Part shown: positions 16,451 through 25,065 of the stretch, piece after piece
Numbering within the stretch: position 1 is the first letter of the stretch
How the letters are laid out: every line of letters starts with the position of its first letter
Position numbers and translations under genes: made by a program
The notes under the pieces: generated by a model
Told to the model about the DNA's origin: nothing
Databases searched by the model: none
Seen by the model: only the letters and a program-made list of their open reading frames with translations
Assembly (NCBI GenBank): GCA_028684915.1
Contig: JAQUEZ010000023.1
Span: 1-52,417 of the forward strand
Direction: 5' to 3'
Source: Desulfobulbus sp.
GTDB taxonomy: Bacteria; Desulfobacterota; Desulfobulbia; Desulfobulbales; Desulfobulbaceae
DNA length: 52,417 bases

Positions 16451-17731
16451 TTATTTATCCCGTTTACTCAGACCAAAGACATCCGACCCGGGCGAACGTT
16501 GACGACGTTTGCGAGGTACGGGAAAGGCTTGGGTCTTGCTTTGGGATTTTTTTTGCGGGGCAGTAACTGGTTTGGTGGAAACAGGTTGTTGACGCGACTC
16601 GTTGCGACTACTCAAGCCGGAAATTTCCGGAACGGTCTGCCGGTTCATCGGCCCCTCGAGCGAGCGTTCAATTAACTGAATCATGTGTTTATCTGTGCTG
16701 GTGGCAAAGGTCAAAGCCTCTCCACTGCACGCGGCCCGACCGGTACGACCGGTACGATGGATGTAGGCCTCGGCGGTATCCGGCATGTCGTAATTGATTA
16801 CATGGGAGATACCGGTGACATCAATGCCGCGTGCGGCTATATCGGTGGCAACAAGGATGGAAAAAGAGCCGTTTTTAAAACCGTTTAAGGCCTCTTGCCG
16901 TTTGTTCTGGGACAGATTTCCCTGAAGGGAAGTGGCTTTGAATCCAGATTTAGACAGTTTCAGGGCAAGATTTTTGGCCTTGTGTTTGGTGCGGGTAAAG
17001 ACCAGGGTCGTAGTCATGGCTTGGTCGCCGAGCAGATGCATCAACAAATCAGTTTTCTGCTCTTGCCCAATCGTAAACAGTCGATGGGAGATGGACTTAG
17101 CCGAGCGGCTTGGGTTGATCTGTACCTTGACCGGGTTAACCAGGATCTTTTCGGCGAGATGGCGGATTGCATCCGGCATAGTGGCTGAAAAAACTAGATT
17201 CTGCCGCTTGGCGGGTATACGAGAGAGAATGCGGCGAATATCGGGCAGAAAGCCTTTATCAAACATGTGATCCGCTTCGTCAAGCACCAGAACTTCAACA
17301 TGGCTGAGATCAATGGCCCGATCATTGATGATATCGAGAAGGCGGCCAGGGCAGGCAATGACAATATCAACGCCGCGGCGGATTTGTCCTACCTGTACTG
17401 ATTTACTGACACCACCATAGATGGCTAGGCTGCGTAATGCAGAGCGATCAAGCATGGTGCGGGTGAAATCGTTGATTTGTTCAGCCAATTCACGGGTCGG
17501 AGCCAGGATAAGCATCCGAATATGGGTGCTAGGCACGGCCATCAAACGCTGCAGGGCAGGTAAGATGAATGCGGCGGTTTTGCCGGTGCCGGTTTGTGCA
17601 AGTCCGAGAAGATCGTGTCCAGCAAGGATCGACGGAATGGCCTGTTGTTGGATTGGGGTAGGCGTGGTGAAACCACACTGTTTGATAGAGTTGGTAAGGT
17701 GTTCGTTTAATTGAAACTGGGTAAAACTCAT
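16451..17731 (-). CDS. rhlE: DEAD-box RNA helicase, RhlE type
   Basis: Encodes 426 residues. Motifs run in order: Q-motif with TPIQQQAIP, AQTGTGKT near residue 45, PTRELAEQ, VLDEADHMFD near residue 150, SATMP, ATDIAARGID, and HRTGRTGR near residue 325. The last 50 residues are rich in Gln, Ser, Lys and Arg, as in RhlE-type tails that anchor to RNA. It unwinds short RNA duplexes using ATP. AGGAG is five bases before the ATG. It lies upstream of cspA on the same strand. Confidence 0.92.
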   Translation of the reverse strand: MSFTQFQLNEHLTNSIKQCGFTTPTPIQQQAIPSILAGHDLLGLAQTGTGKTAAFILPALQRLMAVPSTHIRMLILAPTRELAEQINDFTRTMLDRSALRSLAIYGGVSKSVQVGQIRRGVDIVIACPGRLLDIINDRAIDLSHVEVLVLDEADHMFDKGFLPDIRRILSRIPAKRQNLVFSATMPDAIRHLAEKILVNPVKVQINPSRSAKSISHRLFTIGQEQKTDLLMHLLGDQAMTTTLVFTRTKHKAKNLALKLSKSGFKATSLQGNLSQNKRQEALNGFKNGSFSILVATDIAARGIDVTGISHVINYDMPDTAEAYIHRTGRTGRAACSGEALTFATSTDKHMIQLIERSLEGPMNRQTVPEISGLSSRNESRQQPVSTKPVTAPQKKSQSKTQAFPVPRKRRQRSPGSDVFGLSKRDK

Positions 17732-17984
17732 TTATGCTCCTGCAATCAGGTGATTATCACCGCTGTCCATGGTCAATGGATACATTGTTAGGGGGAAATT
17801 CAATTCTGATTGCGAAAAGGAATGTGCACGGTTCCATTGGAATCGCGATGAAAACAGCAATGGGGAAATATTGGGATTAGCAAACGGTAAAAGAATGAAA
17901 AATCGGTGCAGGAGGGATTTGTCAAGGTAAGCGTTGAACCAATAAGTTTAAATCGTGGTGTGTGTAAGAGAAGTGGACTGGATA
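17732..17984. other. Leader region of the helicase gene
   Basis: 253 bp between the RRM gene and the helicase start. No supported gene, clear terminator or repeat copy. A long leader would suit a temperature-responsive gene, but no specific structure was identified. Confidence 0.35.
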
Positions 17985-18251
17985 TTACCGATGTCCGCGT
18001 CCTCTTTTTACCGGGGGTTTGGCTTCGTTGCAAACTAACGTCCGATTTTTGTATGTAGTCCCATTCAACCCTTCCATTACCTTGTGTCCTTGCGAACGGT
18101 TGGACATCTCGACGAAACCAAATCCCTTAGATTGTCCGGAAAATTGATCGACGATTAACTTGGCGCTGACCACCTCGCCAAACGGCGTACATAACTCCGA
18201 AAATTCCGATTCAGTAATAGCATAGGGAAGGCTACCTATAAAAAGTTTCAT
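17985..18251 (-). CDS. RNA-binding protein with one RRM domain
   Basis: Encodes 88 residues: one RNA-recognition motif with RNP2 LFIGSLP near the N-terminus and RNP1 KGFGFVEM near residue 45, then a basic tail ending KRGRGHR. Bacterial proteins of this kind (Rbp family) bind RNA and are often cold-induced in cyanobacteria and proteobacteria. GGAGAG precedes the ATG by six bases. It is the first gene of the RNA-chaperone group on this strand. Confidence 0.9.
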   Translation of the reverse strand: MKLFIGSLPYAITESEFSELCTPFGEVVSAKLIVDQFSGQSKGFGFVEMSNRSQGHKVMEGLNGTTYKNRTLVCNEAKPPVKRGRGHR

Positions 18252-18486
18252 GCTCAGCTCTCCACTCTAGGGGTTGTAAGCAAAAACTTTTTAGGTATCG
18301 AGAGAGTCGATATTGATAGCACAGGATATCAAAAAAGAGAATGCTAAATGAAATAATAAATAAGTTTAAATCATTTTGTCAAAAGTTACAAGCACTATTA
18401 TCAGCAAGCATTGTTATAAAACAGCGGGTATTCGTACTTTTATTCCTTATTTAGAATCGGCCGGCAGAAATAAGGAAAACAATTTC
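18252..18486. other. AT-rich intergenic region with an inverted repeat
   Basis: TTCCTTATTT at 18443-18452 and AAATAAGGAA at 18468-18477 are exact ten-base inverses around a 15-base loop holding CGGCCG. The structure lies just after the end of the broken iron-sulfur gene on its strand. No coding sequence is supported. Confidence 0.5.
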
Positions 18487-18896
18487 TCAATAGAAAATTA
18501 CGCTGCACTTTTCCTCGTCACTCGCCGCGGCCATGGCCGTTATACGGGTCGCGATTTGAGCCGTTTCAAAGGGATAGACCTCCTGGAGCCAGGACCGAAT
18601 ACACTGCAGGCATAAAATGCAGGCGCCGCGGTCAATCAGTGGTAAAGGCACCGTAGTGATTGCCGCTACCGGGCACCTGTCTGCATAGGTCCCACATTGC
18701 AGGCAGTTCTGCTTATTGACGCTGAACACAGGCGAGGCAGTTTTGGCCTGATGAGGCTTTTTTGAGCAGCCTCCGTACGCAAGAAAGGGGAGAGGTAGTC
18801 GACTGGTGGGAGTTCCGGGGACAGTGCATCAAATGCCCTGACGGAATTTTCGGCGGTTCCGGCTTGCAATCCCTCAAAGGCGTAGGAGATTGTCAC
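18487..18896 (-). pseudogene. Frameshifted dicluster ferredoxin-like gene
   Basis: From GTG 18896, overlapping the Lrp-like stop by four bases, the frame encodes about 50 residues (ISYAFEGLQAGTAENSVRAF, PELPPVDYLSPFL). At the six-A run of the minus strand (18758-18763) the continuation shifts by one base into QAKTASPVFSVNKQNCLQCG, followed by a second cysteine cluster. Both iron-sulfur motifs are damaged: the first reads CLQCGTYADRCP with Tyr for the third Cys, and the second CILCLQC is followed by SWLQ where SCP is expected. The whole resembles the C-terminal part of EFR1-like flavodoxin-ferredoxin proteins, tentatively. The frameshift plus two lost ligands argue for decay over programmed frameshifting. 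Confidence 0.5.
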
Positions 18897-19168
18897 ATTC
18901 CCACTGCAAACATGGACTCCAGATCGTGGCGCGAATAGGCTTGGAAGGCAAGCATGGTTTCGGTTTTGCTGATACCGTCAATGGTCAGCATTTCTCTCGT
19001 GACCAGGGTGGCGAGGTCATCGTTGGTCTTGACGCGGATAATGGCCACTAGATCATATTGACCGCTCACCGAGTACACTTCCGAGATTCCTGGTATTTCC
19101 TGGAGTTTTTCCGCAACCTGGTTGATGGCATTGCGTTCTGCATTGATCAGGATAATCGAAGTAACCAT
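18893..19168 (-). CDS. Stand-alone Lrp/AsnC ligand-binding (RAM) domain protein
   Basis: Encodes 91 residues with the RAM fold only: an initial beta strand (TSIILINAERN), the EKLQEIPGISEVYSVSGQYD helix-strand pair, and the IRVKTNDDLATLVTREMLTI segment. No helix-turn-helix precedes it. Such proteins bind amino acids or similar ligands and may oligomerise with full-length Lrp regulators. GGGAG lies eight bases before the ATG. It lies between the ferredoxin terminator and a frameshifted ferredoxin-like gene that overlaps its stop. Confidence 0.85.
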   Translation of the reverse strand: MVTSIILINAERNAINQVAEKLQEIPGISEVYSVSGQYDLVAIIRVKTNDDLATLVTREMLTIDGISKTETMLAFQAYSRHDLESMFAVGM

Positions 19169-19214
19169 AGTTGAATCTCCCAGAGGTTGTTAGGGCTCTT
19201 GAGACGAAAATTGC

Positions 19215-19263
19215 TAAAAAAAATGCTGTTAAGGGCACAAAGGAGTCAGTGTCCTTAACAGCA
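19215..19263 (-). terminator. Intrinsic terminator of the second ferredoxin
   Basis: TGCTGTTAAGGACAC and GTGCCCTTAACAGCA pair on the minus strand with one mismatch and are followed by eight T. The hairpin starts 20 bp after the ferredoxin stop. Confidence 0.9.
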
Positions 19264-19283
19264 GGACATTGGCAGGTAATCGT

Positions 19284-19475
19284 TTATTCGTAGGAGATAC
19301 ACCCTGCCGGGCAGGAGCCCATGGCTTCTTCGACGCAATCTTCGTCAATATCCTCATCGGTGATGACGTAGGCCTTGGTCTCGTCAATGTCAAACCCAAA
19401 AGTTTCCGGGCATATTTCCACGCAGGCCTCGCAGCCCATACATTCTGCCTGATCAATTGTTACTTGCTTCGACAT
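19284..19475 (-). CDS. Monocluster 4Fe-4S ferredoxin (second copy)
   Basis: Encodes 63 residues with CMGCEACVEICP and SCPAGC, a paralogue of the ferredoxin at 13488-13679 with roughly half of its residues identical by eye. The centre is more acidic (DEDIDEDCVEE). It is an electron carrier in the cytoplasm. It follows the acyl-CoA synthetase fusion by about 120 bp and has its own terminator. A link to acyl-CoA or oxoacid metabolism (ferredoxin-dependent oxidoreductases produce acyl-CoA) is plausible but inferred. Confidence 0.9.
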   Translation of the reverse strand: MSKQVTIDQAECMGCEACVEICPETFGFDIDETKAYVITDEDIDEDCVEEAMGSCPAGCISYE

Positions 19476-19597
19476 ACATATCCTCGAACAGATAAAAAAA
19501 GAGGTGCTGCCGTTGATGTTCGGTCAGCTGTTGCTTCTTCTCGATACTGTCCGGGGGAATGGTTTGACCATGCCCCCTCGATATCGATGCCGTCCGT

Positions 19598-22264
19598 TTA
19601 CAACTTTGCCGTTTTCAGGTCAATGGTCAATTTGTACTCGGAATGGTCTTCGCCCTGTTTGACGGTGAACCCCAGTTTTTTACCCAGGGCAACCATGTAG
19701 CTATTTTCCGCCAATACCGTACCCCAGACGATCTCCATGCCGCGTTCCTGGGCTATTCGCAGGCATTGCAGCAGCAGTTTAGCGCCGATGCCTTTCCCTT
19801 GCCATGGATCACCGATCAGTACGGAAAATTCACCGCGGTTTCCGTCGGGTTCGCCGAGAATATTGGCTACGCCCAGCATCCGTTCCTGACCTTGCTCTTC
19901 ATCCAGGCCGACAAAGGAGATCTCGCGGTCGTAGTCGATCTGGGTGAATCGGCCAAGAATTTCAGGGGAGAGTGTTTTGACCACACTAAAGAATCGGTAA
20001 TAGATACTGGTTGGGGTGAGGGTGTTGAACAACTCTTCGAAAAGCGGTGCATCCTCAGGTTTGATCGGGCGGATAAAAAGCGGCATCTGCATATCTGTCA
20101 GATCGTGCCGTTCCAGGTGTTGAGGATAAGGGCTGATCACCAGGTGAAGGTTGGAACTGCTTTCAACTCGTTGCAGTTTAACCCGCGCATCCACCGCAAT
20201 CGGCTTGCCGTCTTTGACCAGGATTGGGTTGATATCCATCTCCACGATTTCCGGAAAGTCAATCACCAATTGCGAAATCTGCATCAGCAATTCTTCAATC
20301 TTCTCCAGATCAACCGAGGCGCTGTTCCGATAGCCCTTCAAGAGGGGCATGATGCGGGTTTCTTCCATCATCCGCCGGGCCAAAAGCCGGTTTAATGGTG
20401 GTAGCCCGAGGGCCTTATCATCAAGCAATTCGGCAAAGACCCCACCGGAGCCGAAGCAGAGCACTGGTCCAAAATTTTCGTCGTTTTTGCTGCCCATGAA
20501 CAGCTCGAAATCCGGATTGGCTATAAAGGGTTGCATGCTCACTCCATCAATCCTCGCTTCGGGATTAAAGGTCTTGGCTCCGGCCATGATTGTGGCAAAC
20601 GCTTTGCGGATATCTTCTTCGTTGCGAAGATCGAGCTGGATGCCGTCGGCATCGGATTTGTGAGGAATGTCCGGCGAGACCAGCTTCATTACCAATGGGC
20701 CCTCCAGTTCCTGCGCCCGTTCCACCGCTTCATCTACGTTGGCTGCAAACAGGGTGGGGTTGACCGGTATGCCGTAGGCTTCAAGAATATCTTTACTTTT
20801 GATCTCGTTGAGTAGCTCGATTTCCTGATCAAAACATTCGTAGATGGCGCGAAAGACCTGATCGCGATTGAAGTAGAGTTCACTGGAGAGCTTAGGCGGC
20901 ACCTGGTAGAGGAGCTCAAGGTTACGGGTGTACTCAAACATGTACATAAAGGCCCGCACCGCCCGTTCAGGCGTTTCGTAGGTCGGAATATCGGCCTCAT
21001 GGAGAATCTTAATTGCCTCGGCCATTCGTTTGCCGCCCATCCAAGAGGCAAATATGGGGATGCGTTTGCGTTTGGCGAGTTGGACCAGGGTTCTGGCTAC
21101 CTCTTCCGGCGGGGTGAGATCCTGCGGCACCATGATCACCAAAAGACCATCGAATTCGCGGGTCGAGAGGCAGATCTCCAGGGCCTTGGTATAGCACTCA
21201 ACCGTGGCGTTACCGAGAATGTCTATGGGGTTGCCCCGGCTCCAATAGGGCGGCAGGAGTTCGTTAAGCTGGTTGGCAATATCCTCGGGTACCGGCGCGG
21301 GTTCAAGGCCGTACTCGGCCAGGGTGTCGGTCGCCATGACTCCGGGACCGCCTCCGTTGGTGAGGATGGCCAGTCGGGTACCGGCGGGCCGAGGTTGTTT
21401 GGCCATCAGCTCGGCGCAGTCAAACAATCGGGCCAGTGACGGAACTCGGACAATACCCGCCCGTTTGAAGGCGGCATCATAGACTGCATCTTCCCCAGCC
21501 ATAGCGCCGATATGGGTTGAGGCAGCCTTGGCCCCGGCCTTGCTCTTGCCGGATTTGAGCACAATGATCGGCTTGATCCGCGAAACCGAGCGGGCCGCAG
21601 ACATGAACTTGCGCGGGTTAGTCAGGTTTTCCATGTAAAGGAGGATCGCCCTGACCGACCCGTCATTACCTAGGTAATCGACTAAGTCACCGAAATCGAC
21701 GTCCAGCATGGAACCGATGGAGACGAAGTGGCTGAATCCGATGTGGCCAGCTGCGGCCCGATCAAGAATTGCTGCGCAAATGGCGCCACTTTGGGAGATA
21801 ACCGCCAGTTTTCCGGTTGCCGGCATCCCCCCGGCAAAGGTGGCATTGACGTGGGTTGCCGGATGGATCGCGCCCATGCAGTTGGGGCCGATGATGCGCA
21901 TGCCCGAACCTTCGGCCGCCCCTTCGATCTGTTCCTCGATCAGCGCTCCTTCCTCACCCAACTCTTTGCCGCCAGCAGCAATGATAATCACGCCTTTGGT
22001 CCCGGCTCGGACGCACTGGCGCACGATATCGGGTGCGGTGGCAATAGGGGTGGCGATGATCGCCATTTCCGGTGCCGGATCGACCTCGGTGATCGAAGCG
22101 TAGGCCTTAAGTCCGCGTACGGTTTCGTGGTTGGGGTTGATCGGTATGACGGTCCCGGTGAATCCGCCCTGAATAATGTTATCCATCAGGGCCGAGCCGA
22201 TGGCATTGGGTTTGTCATTGGCGCCGATGACGGCGATGCTCTTCGGGTTAAAGAATTGTTCCAT
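19598..22264 (-). CDS. ADP-forming acyl-CoA synthetase fused to a GNAT acetyltransferase
   Basis: Encodes 888 residues in the same order as E. coli PatZ/YfiQ. There is a CoA-binding domain (from SIAVIGANDKPNAIG), a CoA-ligase domain with GPNCMG near 126 and THIGAMAG near 250, an ATP-grasp domain in about 490-710, and a GNAT domain in about 730-888 with QGKGIG for acetyl-CoA. His251 matches the phospho-histidine of true ADP-forming synthetases, so the enzyme may still make ATP from acyl-CoA, unlike Pat proteins in which I recall this residue is lost. The GNAT part suggests lysine acetylation. ATG 22264 is the family start. A longer open frame upstream overlaps the ATPase gene and is not real. 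Confidence 0.87.
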   Translation of the reverse strand: MEQFFNPKSIAVIGANDKPNAIGSALMDNIIQGGFTGTVIPINPNHETVRGLKAYASITEVDPAPEMAIIATPIATAPDIVRQCVRAGTKGVIIIAAGGKELGEEGALIEEQIEGAAEGSGMRIIGPNCMGAIHPATHVNATFAGGMPATGKLAVISQSGAICAAILDRAAAGHIGFSHFVSIGSMLDVDFGDLVDYLGNDGSVRAILLYMENLTNPRKFMSAARSVSRIKPIIVLKSGKSKAGAKAASTHIGAMAGEDAVYDAAFKRAGIVRVPSLARLFDCAELMAKQPRPAGTRLAILTNGGGPGVMATDTLAEYGLEPAPVPEDIANQLNELLPPYWSRGNPIDILGNATVECYTKALEICLSTREFDGLLVIMVPQDLTPPEEVARTLVQLAKRKRIPIFASWMGGKRMAEAIKILHEADIPTYETPERAVRAFMYMFEYTRNLELLYQVPPKLSSELYFNRDQVFRAIYECFDQEIELLNEIKSKDILEAYGIPVNPTLFAANVDEAVERAQELEGPLVMKLVSPDIPHKSDADGIQLDLRNEEDIRKAFATIMAGAKTFNPEARIDGVSMQPFIANPDFELFMGSKNDENFGPVLCFGSGGVFAELLDDKALGLPPLNRLLARRMMEETRIMPLLKGYRNSASVDLEKIEELLMQISQLVIDFPEIVEMDINPILVKDGKPIAVDARVKLQRVESSSNLHLVISPYPQHLERHDLTDMQMPLFIRPIKPEDAPLFEELFNTLTPTSIYYRFFSVVKTLSPEILGRFTQIDYDREISFVGLDEEQGQERMLGVANILGEPDGNRGEFSVLIGDPWQGKGIGAKLLLQCLRIAQERGMEIVWGTVLAENSYMVALGKKLGFTVKQGEDHSEYKLTIDLKTAKL

Positions 22265-22362
22265 GAAGTGTGTGGTCCCCTTTTTTGGGTTAATTGACGG
22301 ATCTTTTCCCCCGTGATGGCCAAACCGACGGCCATTGCCCGTGGGCTGTCGGCACTCCTCAC

Positions 22363-25065
22363 CTAACCTTTCCCAACTCGCTTGACAAGTATTTTGCGGC
22401 AATAGTCCACTGTAAAAAGAACGATCATCCCCAGCCATGCAAGGGCGTATACCTGGGGAGATACCGGACCGGTATTCATAATCAGCGCAATCGGCGGGTA
22501 GTACAGAATGGCCCAGGAGAGAAGGATCTGGATCAGAATACCCGCAAGGAGCAGATGATTGGTCAGCAGGCCAAAGTCCAGACCAGAGCAATAGGTGAAT
22601 CTTCGCCCCACTAAGTTGCCGATTTGCATCAATAGAATAGAAGCCAGGGTAATACCCACCGCCGAGTGATAAAGAGGCGCGTCTACAGGCAGATGCTGGC
22701 CATATTTCCAACCACCGTCAACCAAAACGTAAAAAAACAACGCCAGCGACCATCCCCCCTCAATCAACCCGAGAAAACAGTAACTGTGCAACATCAGTTG
22801 GCCCGTCAGCAGACCTAGGCCTGAAGTGCGTGGTGGTCTGGTCATTACCTCGGGATCCGCAGGCTCTTGCCCCAAACCCATTGATGGAACGAGATCCGTT
22901 CCCAGGTCGATTGAAAGAATATGGATGATATTGAGTGCCAGCGGAACCGGCAATACTATATAAAGAAGATAAGGCAGGATCTCAGGGCCGTTGCTCACCA
23001 GGACGTAATTGGTGAATTTTTGCATGTTGGCAAAAACGGTACGGCCTTCTTCAATGCCGCTGACGATAGAGGCGAAGTTGTCGTCGAGAAGGATGATTTG
23101 GGCCGCTTCCCGGGCAACGTCTGTACCCTGTCGGCCCATGGCGATACCGACGTCAGCGGCTCGGAGCGCCGGCGCATCGTTGACTCCGTCACCGGTCATG
23201 GCAACAACCTTGCCCATGCCTTGGAGTGCGGTGACGATCTTCATTTTCTGCTCCGGCGTGGTGCGGGCAAAGATACGAATACCTTGTTGTATCTGTCGGG
23301 CTACTTCATCGATAGTTAAACCTTTGAGATTCTGTCCGGTGAGATAGGCTTTTTCCCCCACTCCAACAATCCCCGCATTGGCAGCTACCGCCATTGCAGT
23401 CACCGGATGGTCCCCGGTGACCATGAGCACTTCGATCCCGGCAGCCTGGCATTTGGTCACAGCTTGGGGTACCTCGGGGCGAAGCGGATCTTCGATGCCG
23501 ATAAAACCTGCCAGGGTGAGATTGTTCTCCAATGCCTCCGGGGTTGCCTCTTCCGGCAGCATCAATGCGCATTCTTCCACTGAAAGCTGCCGGTAGGCAA
23601 CGGCGATGACCCGTAGTCCACGTGTGGCCAGTTTTTGCATGGTCACATCGCAGGTTGCCAACTGTTGGTCCCAAGCGTCTGGCCGTGATGTATCTGCCTC
23701 GGATCCTGGGATGTGTGCAAGCATAGGGCGAAGAGCCTCAAAGGCCCCTTTCACCACCAGGAAAGTGCTTTTTCCCTCATTGAGTATACCGCCGGAACGA
23801 CGCTTTTCGACATCAAAGGCAAAGGTGCGAACTACCGACTGTTGGATATCTTCAATATGTTTTTGACTGGAATCCATCCAGTGCCTTGCTATGGCAACGT
23901 CAAGCGGATCACCTGAGATCTGCTCACTGCTTCGGCGTATATCCGAGGCCGCCAGAGCGAGCCGGCTCAGATGTATCGCACGGGGAGAATCCAGATTCAA
24001 GCCGGTGATCGGATCGGTCAGGCATCGTATGGTGAGTTGGTTACGGGTAAGTGTGCCTGTTTTGTCGGTACAGATAACATGGACCGCACCGAGTGCTTCA
24101 ACCGCGTTGAGACTGGTGACCAGAACCTGTTTTCGGGCCATGCGGAGGCTCCCCATCACCAACGCCAGGGTCATGGTCGGCAGCAGTCCTTCAGGAACAT
24201 TGGCGACAATGATGCCCATCATAAAGACCAGGTTCATCCACAATGATTTGCCACTGAGAAAACCATAGACGAAAAAAGCAAATCCCATGCTGCAGGCAAT
24301 AGTGGTGAGGATACGGATCATACGTGCTATCTCACGTTCCATAGGTGAATCTGTACGGACAATGGTTTGTGAGAGTTGGGCAATGCGGCCAAACCGGGTG
24401 CGTAATCCAGTGGCAAAAACGACACCGCGACCCGTTCCTCGAACCACGGTGCACCCGGCAAAGGCGATGTTACTGCATTCTCCAAGTGGTTTGTTTTGTT
24501 CGGGAGAGGTGAGGCGAATCGGTGCGGATTCGCCGGTAAGGGGAGCATTATCGATCAGGAGTCCCTTGGATTCGATAATGCGTAGATCGGCGGCTACCTT
24601 GTCGCCTTCGGCAAGGAAAATCACATCACCAGGAACGATGTCCACGGCAGGTAGGCGGGTGGTTTGGTTTTCACGAAGCACATCCACCAGGTGCGGCAGG
24701 TACTGCTTCAAGGACGCCATGGCCTTCTCGGCGCGAAATTCCTGAAAAAAGCTGAAAAGGGCATTGAGCAGAGCCACGACCAACAGTGCCCAGCCAAGCA
24801 TCGCCATCCCTTCCTTCGGATTGATTGTATGGGCGATAAAACAAAGCGCTGCGGAGACAAAGAGAAGGATGGCAAAAAAATTGGTGAATTGGCGGATAAA
24901 TGCACGCAGAAGTTTGAACCGCTCAACCACCTCATAGAGGTTTGGCCCAACATGAAGGAGGCGCTCCCTGACTTGAGCGTGCGTAAGTCCCTCTGAGGAA
25001 GAGTGGAGAATCGTGTAAACCTGCTCAGGAGAAACCTGGCCGATATGGTTGTATTGATTATTCAT
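22363..25065 (-). CDS. P-type cation ATPase resembling Na+,K+-ATPase alpha (P2C-like)
   Basis: Encodes 900 residues, about ten membrane helices. Motifs are TGES in the actuator domain, ICTDKTGTLT with the phosphorylated aspartate, and TGDGVNDAPALRAADVGIAMG in the hinge. Helix M4 reads GIIVANVPEGLLPTMTL and M5 SNGPEILPYLLYIV. The post-M6 loop reads DLGTDLVPSMGLGQEPADPE. These match Na+,K+-ATPase alpha sequences much more closely than SERCA-type Ca2+ pumps, from memory of those families. No beta-subunit gene is adjacent. The start overlaps the stop of the upstream stress-protein gene as ATGA, so the two are translationally coupled. Transport of Na+ or K+ is the best guess; Ca2+ remains possible. 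Confidence 0.85.
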   Translation of the reverse strand: MNNQYNHIGQVSPEQVYTILHSSSEGLTHAQVRERLLHVGPNLYEVVERFKLLRAFIRQFTNFFAILLFVSAALCFIAHTINPKEGMAMLGWALLVVALLNALFSFFQEFRAEKAMASLKQYLPHLVDVLRENQTTRLPAVDIVPGDVIFLAEGDKVAADLRIIESKGLLIDNAPLTGESAPIRLTSPEQNKPLGECSNIAFAGCTVVRGTGRGVVFATGLRTRFGRIAQLSQTIVRTDSPMEREIARMIRILTTIACSMGFAFFVYGFLSGKSLWMNLVFMMGIIVANVPEGLLPTMTLALVMGSLRMARKQVLVTSLNAVEALGAVHVICTDKTGTLTRNQLTIRCLTDPITGLNLDSPRAIHLSRLALAASDIRRSSEQISGDPLDVAIARHWMDSSQKHIEDIQQSVVRTFAFDVEKRRSGGILNEGKSTFLVVKGAFEALRPMLAHIPGSEADTSRPDAWDQQLATCDVTMQKLATRGLRVIAVAYRQLSVEECALMLPEEATPEALENNLTLAGFIGIEDPLRPEVPQAVTKCQAAGIEVLMVTGDHPVTAMAVAANAGIVGVGEKAYLTGQNLKGLTIDEVARQIQQGIRIFARTTPEQKMKIVTALQGMGKVVAMTGDGVNDAPALRAADVGIAMGRQGTDVAREAAQIILLDDNFASIVSGIEEGRTVFANMQKFTNYVLVSNGPEILPYLLYIVLPVPLALNIIHILSIDLGTDLVPSMGLGQEPADPEVMTRPPRTSGLGLLTGQLMLHSYCFLGLIEGGWSLALFFYVLVDGGWKYGQHLPVDAPLYHSAVGITLASILLMQIGNLVGRRFTYCSGLDFGLLTNHLLLAGILIQILLSWAILYYPPIALIMNTGPVSPQVYALAWLGMIVLFTVDYCRKILVKRVGKG

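Noticed and set aside
22265..22711. An open frame upstream of the acyl-CoA synthetase start that would extend the protein by about 149 residues
   Set aside because: It overlaps the P-type ATPase on the same strand in another frame, its residues match no domain, and ATG 22264 begins exactly at the conserved SIAVIGA start region.
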